64,000 nucleotides of DNA from Desulfosporosinus acidiphilus SJ4. Lineage in GTDB: Bacteria; Bacillota; Desulfitobacteriia; Desulfitobacteriales; Desulfitobacteriaceae. Below, piece after piece: positions 61,690-64,000 of the stretch; positions within the stretch are counted from its first letter, which is position 1, and the number at the start of each line of letters is the position of its first letter. The DNA is taken from contig NC_018068.1 of NCBI RefSeq assembly GCF_000255115.2, forward strand, positions 4,745,977 to 4,809,976, in the 5' to 3' direction. The position numbers and the translations under genes are program-made. A model generated the notes under the pieces. That model was not told where the DNA came from. It searched no databases and saw nothing but the letters and a program-made list of their open reading frames with translations.

Positions 61690-61772
61690 CTACTCCCCCC
61701 TAAGACACAAATCTCAAACGTGCCAAGGAACACGTTTTGCCACGTGTCCTCAGCACAATACACGTTCAATGT

Positions 61773-62663
61773 TTAGGAACGCAGGAATTTTTGCAAAGAC
61801 ACAGCGCTGCCCACAGCCCCCATAGCCATACCCGCCAGTAAAAGGCCGCCTGTCACTTGGTGAAACAGGAGGGGATTGCGAACGACAGGCAAGAACGTAA
61901 GAGCCGATTGAATATACATGGTCATCCAGTTATAGCCCATTCCGACAATCAAGGCCGCCAGAGCACCACCAAGCAGACCTAGAGTTAATCCTTCAATGAG
62001 AAACGGCCAGCGGACAAAACTATTACTTGCCCCCACTAACTTCATAATTTGAATTTCCCGCCGTTTGGAAAAAACATTCATTTTAACATTAATTGAAATA
62101 AGCACAACGGAAGCCGCGGAAAAGGCAGCTACCACACCGAGGCCAATCCATCTCAGCCATTTGGTGAATTCCAGAAGTTTATCCACATAGCCCTGTCCAT
62201 AGCGCACTGTATCAATTTCCGGCAATGCTTGTATAGCATCTGCCAACGTCTTTACATCTTGAGGATTTGTAGCTTTTACCGTCAATTTATCCGGGAATGG
62301 ATTTGTTCCTCCCAAATCTGTTACAAGATTGCTCTGGGATCCGCCTATGGTCTTTCCGAAATCTGATAAGGCCTGATCCTTTGTAACAAGAGTCACAGAA
62401 GCAACCCCTGTCATCCCTTGAATTTGACCCTGCAGGGTTTGGACTTGGTCCGCTGTCGCATCATCTTTAACAAAGGCAGCAATTTCAAGTTGAGATTCAA
62501 AAGATTGGGCCATATTGGCTGCATTTGCTAAAAAGAAGACCGAAAAGCCCAAAATAACCAGCGATACCATAACCGTTAGAACGGAAGCAATGCTTAACCA
62601 AGGGTTGCGCTTCATCGAATGACCCGTTTCACGCAGAATATAACTGGGAAAATTAAACGTCAT
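61773..62663 (-). CDS. ftsX: Cell division ABC transporter permease-like protein FtsX
   Basis: 296 residues from the ATG at 62663, giving the usual start MTFNFPSYILRETGHSMKRN; it overlaps the end of ftsE by 11 bases. Four membrane helices, a large outside loop after the first (residues about 45-165, AFVKDDATADQVQTLQGQIQ) and the FtsX C-terminal domain (NVFSKRREIQIMKLVGASNS). With FtsE it transmits ATP-driven changes across the membrane to the M23 hydrolase encoded next. Confidence 0.95.
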   Translation of the reverse strand: MTFNFPSYILRETGHSMKRNPWLSIASVLTVMVSLVILGFSVFFLANAANMAQSFESQLEIAAFVKDDATADQVQTLQGQIQGMTGVASVTLVTKDQALSDFGKTIGGSQSNLVTDLGGTNPFPDKLTVKATNPQDVKTLADAIQALPEIDTVRYGQGYVDKLLEFTKWLRWIGLGVVAAFSAASVVLISINVKMNVFSKRREIQIMKLVGASNSFVRWPFLIEGLTLGLLGGALAALIVGMGYNWMTMYIQSALTFLPVVRNPLLFHQVTGGLLLAGMAMGAVGSAVSLQKFLRS

Positions 62664-63339
62664 AGCCGTAGCCCCCCATTTCCTCATCCCGCGCAACTCG
62701 GCCATTTTCAATGGCAATGACTCGTTTTTGCATTTTATTAACAATTGCCCGAGCATGAGTGGCCATAACGATGGTGGTTCCTCTTTTGTTAATGTTAAAG
62801 AGCAAATCCATAATTCCCCATGCCGTCTCCGGGTCAAGGTTTCCCGTCGGTTCGTCCGCAACTAATAAGGCGGGATTGTTAATTATGGCCCGAGCAACAC
62901 AAACACGCTGCTGCTCTCCGCCGGATAATTCATTGGGAAAGGCTTTTTCCTTACCCGCAAGTCCGACAAGTTCCAACATGTTCCTTGTGCGGTTACGAAC
63001 CTCTCTTTTTGAGACACCGATCACTTCAAGAGCAAAGGCTACATTTTCATGAACCGTTTTATTGGGCAGTAACTTAAAATCCTGAAAGATTACCCCTATG
63101 CTGCGCCGCAGATAGGGAACTTCTCGTTCTCTCATCCGAACTAAATTTTTACCGTTGATTTGAACCTGTCCCCGAGTCGGAGTTTCATCCCGGTAGAGTA
63201 ATTTTATCAGAGTCGATTTACCCGCTCCGCTTGGGCCTACCAGAAAGACAAACTCCCCTTTGCCAATATTAAGATTGACATCTACGAGGGCCCTGGCACC
63301 ATTCGGATAAATCTTGGATACATTTTTTAACTGAATCAT
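62653..63339 (-). CDS. ftsE: Cell division ATP-binding protein FtsE
   Basis: 228 residues with AAGGAGG before the ATG. Walker A LVGPSGAGKSTLIKLLY at about 34-50, Q-loop VIFQDFKLLPNKTV, signature LSGGEQQRVCVARA, Walker B LLVADEPTGNLDPET and switch histidine in VMATHARAIV. It is the ATPase of FtsEX, acting at the cytoplasmic face of the membrane. First gene of ftsE-ftsX-M23-ctpA. Confidence 0.97.
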   Translation of the reverse strand: MIQLKNVSKIYPNGARALVDVNLNIGKGEFVFLVGPSGAGKSTLIKLLYRDETPTRGQVQINGKNLVRMREREVPYLRRSIGVIFQDFKLLPNKTVHENVAFALEVIGVSKREVRNRTRNMLELVGLAGKEKAFPNELSGGEQQRVCVARAIINNPALLVADEPTGNLDPETAWGIMDLLFNINKRGTTIVMATHARAIVNKMQKRVIAIENGRVARDEEMGGYGYDV

Positions 63340-63453
63340 ACAGTCCTCCTTGATTTTCGCGAGCCACGCCCTTTTTCTATAACCCTTATTAATTCGACAT
63401 CTCTCGCAATTTTCCTGTTTGCAAATTTAGTCAATGATAGGTTTTACATAATC

Positions 63454-63482
63454 TTGACATCTTCGCTTATACTGTATATACT
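63454..63482 (+). promoter_or_regulatory. Promoter of the GntR-family gene
   Basis: TTGACA (63454-63459), a 17-base spacer, TATACT (63477-63482): a near-consensus housekeeping promoter about 230 bases before the coding start. Confidence 0.8.
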
Positions 63483-63500
63483 GTTTATATACAGTATAAG
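63466..63500. promoter_or_regulatory. Operator overlapping the GntR promoter
   Basis: Perfect 15-bp arms CTTATACTGTATATA (63466-63480) and TATATACAGTATAAG (63486-63500) with a 5-base centre. They cover the -10 element and start region, so a bound regulator would block transcription. Confidence 0.8.
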
Positions 63501-63711
63501 CAACACCATTGTTTACACTATCAGACCCTCATGCCGCCAAGCGGCACCTTCAAAGAAAGAACGTATAACTTTCAGTTGAATACTCCATGAAGAGTTAATA
63601 CGCCCTAGGACAGTGCCTGCAAGGATTCTAATTCGTGAAAAGACCGTGTTCGTGGACGCAGCTAAGTTTTCTTTAGCTCATTAATACTCAAAAGGAAGTG
63701 ACCGTCTTGCA

Positions 63712-64000
63712 ATGAACATCATTATTTCAAATTCTTCTTCAGAACCCATCTATCAGCAAATTGTCATGCAACTAAAGCATCTGATTCTCACCGGAAAACT
63801 TTCCGAAGCCGAAGCACTGCCTTCTATCCGCTCCTTAGCAAAAGAATTGCAAATCAGCGTGATTACTACTAAGAGAGCTTATGAAGACCTGGAAAGAGAA
63901 GGCTATATAGAAACGGTCGCCGGAAAAGGTTCGTTTGTTGCCGCTCAGAATCAAGAATTATTACGCGAACAACGCCTGCGTGTCGTAGAGGAAAAGGTTG
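63712..64000 (+). CDS. GntR-family (YtrA type) transcriptional regulator, cut by the window edge
   Basis: The first 96 residues are visible. The winged helix-turn-helix is typical of GntR proteins: EPIYQQIVMQLKHLILTGKL, LPSIRSLAKELQISVITTKR and AYEDLEREGYIETVAGKGSF. The short linker after it fits the YtrA subfamily, whose genes usually head operons with ABC transporter genes. The start is ATG with GGAAGTGA upstream. A perfect inverted repeat overlaps its promoter, suggesting autorepression. Confidence 0.88.
   Translation, partial: MNIIISNSSSEPIYQQIVMQLKHLILTGKLSEAEALPSIRSLAKELQISVITTKRAYEDLEREGYIETVAGKGSFVAAQNQELLREQRLRVVEEKV

Overview
The window looks like a chromosome segment of an anaerobic, spore-forming-type clostridial Firmicute. 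A Desulfosporosinus/Desulfitobacterium relative (Peptococcaceae sensu lato) is my best guess. The reasons are the strong GGAGG ribosome-binding sites with many TTG/GTG starts, the order rapZ-yvcK-whiA-rpoN, the run pgk-tpiA-gpmI-eno-secG-smpB-ssrA, an anaerobic GlpABC glycerol-3-phosphate dehydrogenase with a GlpP-type antiterminator, and the tmRNA tag ending in NEDNFALAA. The species call is inference.

Positions 1 to about 24,600 are an accessory region lying directly downstream of the 3' end of ssrA, a classic integration site. It holds, left to right: the edge of a membrane-protein gene; an IS110 remnant; a Septu-like ATPase + HNH pair (1545-3552); a COG1112-type helicase with a PLD-nuclease/EVE-like protein (4025-8361), which resembles a split Mokosh system; a MerR regulator separated from its apparent SDR target gene by an intact IS110-family element with a structured upstream region (8963-12493); a small integrative mobilizable-type element (12947-18961) with a large serine recombinase, XRE repressor, DUF961/YdcP-like protein, FtsK-like coupling ATPase and Rep_trans-type relaxase; a DDE insertion sequence (about 18983-20445); a three-gene operon of DNA methyltransferase, DUF262 protein and HEPN RNase, the last carrying a -1 frameshift in an A8 run (20528-23694); and a decayed restriction-specificity-like pseudogene (24018-24423). 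I read this as a layered defence island.

Positions 24,619-64,000 are core genome. ssrA and smpB together form the trans-translation module. Next come an esterase, secG and lower glycolysis (eno, gpmI, tpiA, pgk). No gap/cggR precedes pgk; instead the full glycerol regulon sits there: glpF-glpK-glpA-glpB-glpC-glpP. Its leader shows a near-consensus promoter followed by a long intrinsic terminator, the layout expected for GlpP-controlled antitermination. Then come rpoN, whiA, yvcK and rapZ, two orphan solute-binding lipoproteins, a B12-binding radical SAM protein, an FMN-dependent hydroxyacid oxidase-family protein, a Cof-type phosphatase, uvrA-uvrB, an HDOD protein, a P-loop ATPase, and the cell-wall cluster ctpA, M23 peptidase, ftsX, ftsE. 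The window ends in a GntR (YtrA-type) regulator whose promoter carries a perfect 15-bp inverted repeat.

The least ordinary material is the methyltransferase-DUF262-HEPN operon with its homopolymer frameshift, the helicase/PLD-EVE pair, the structured segment upstream of the IS110 transposase (candidate bridge RNA), and a 17-bp inverted repeat between the coupling ATPase and relaxase genes that is a good oriT candidate.
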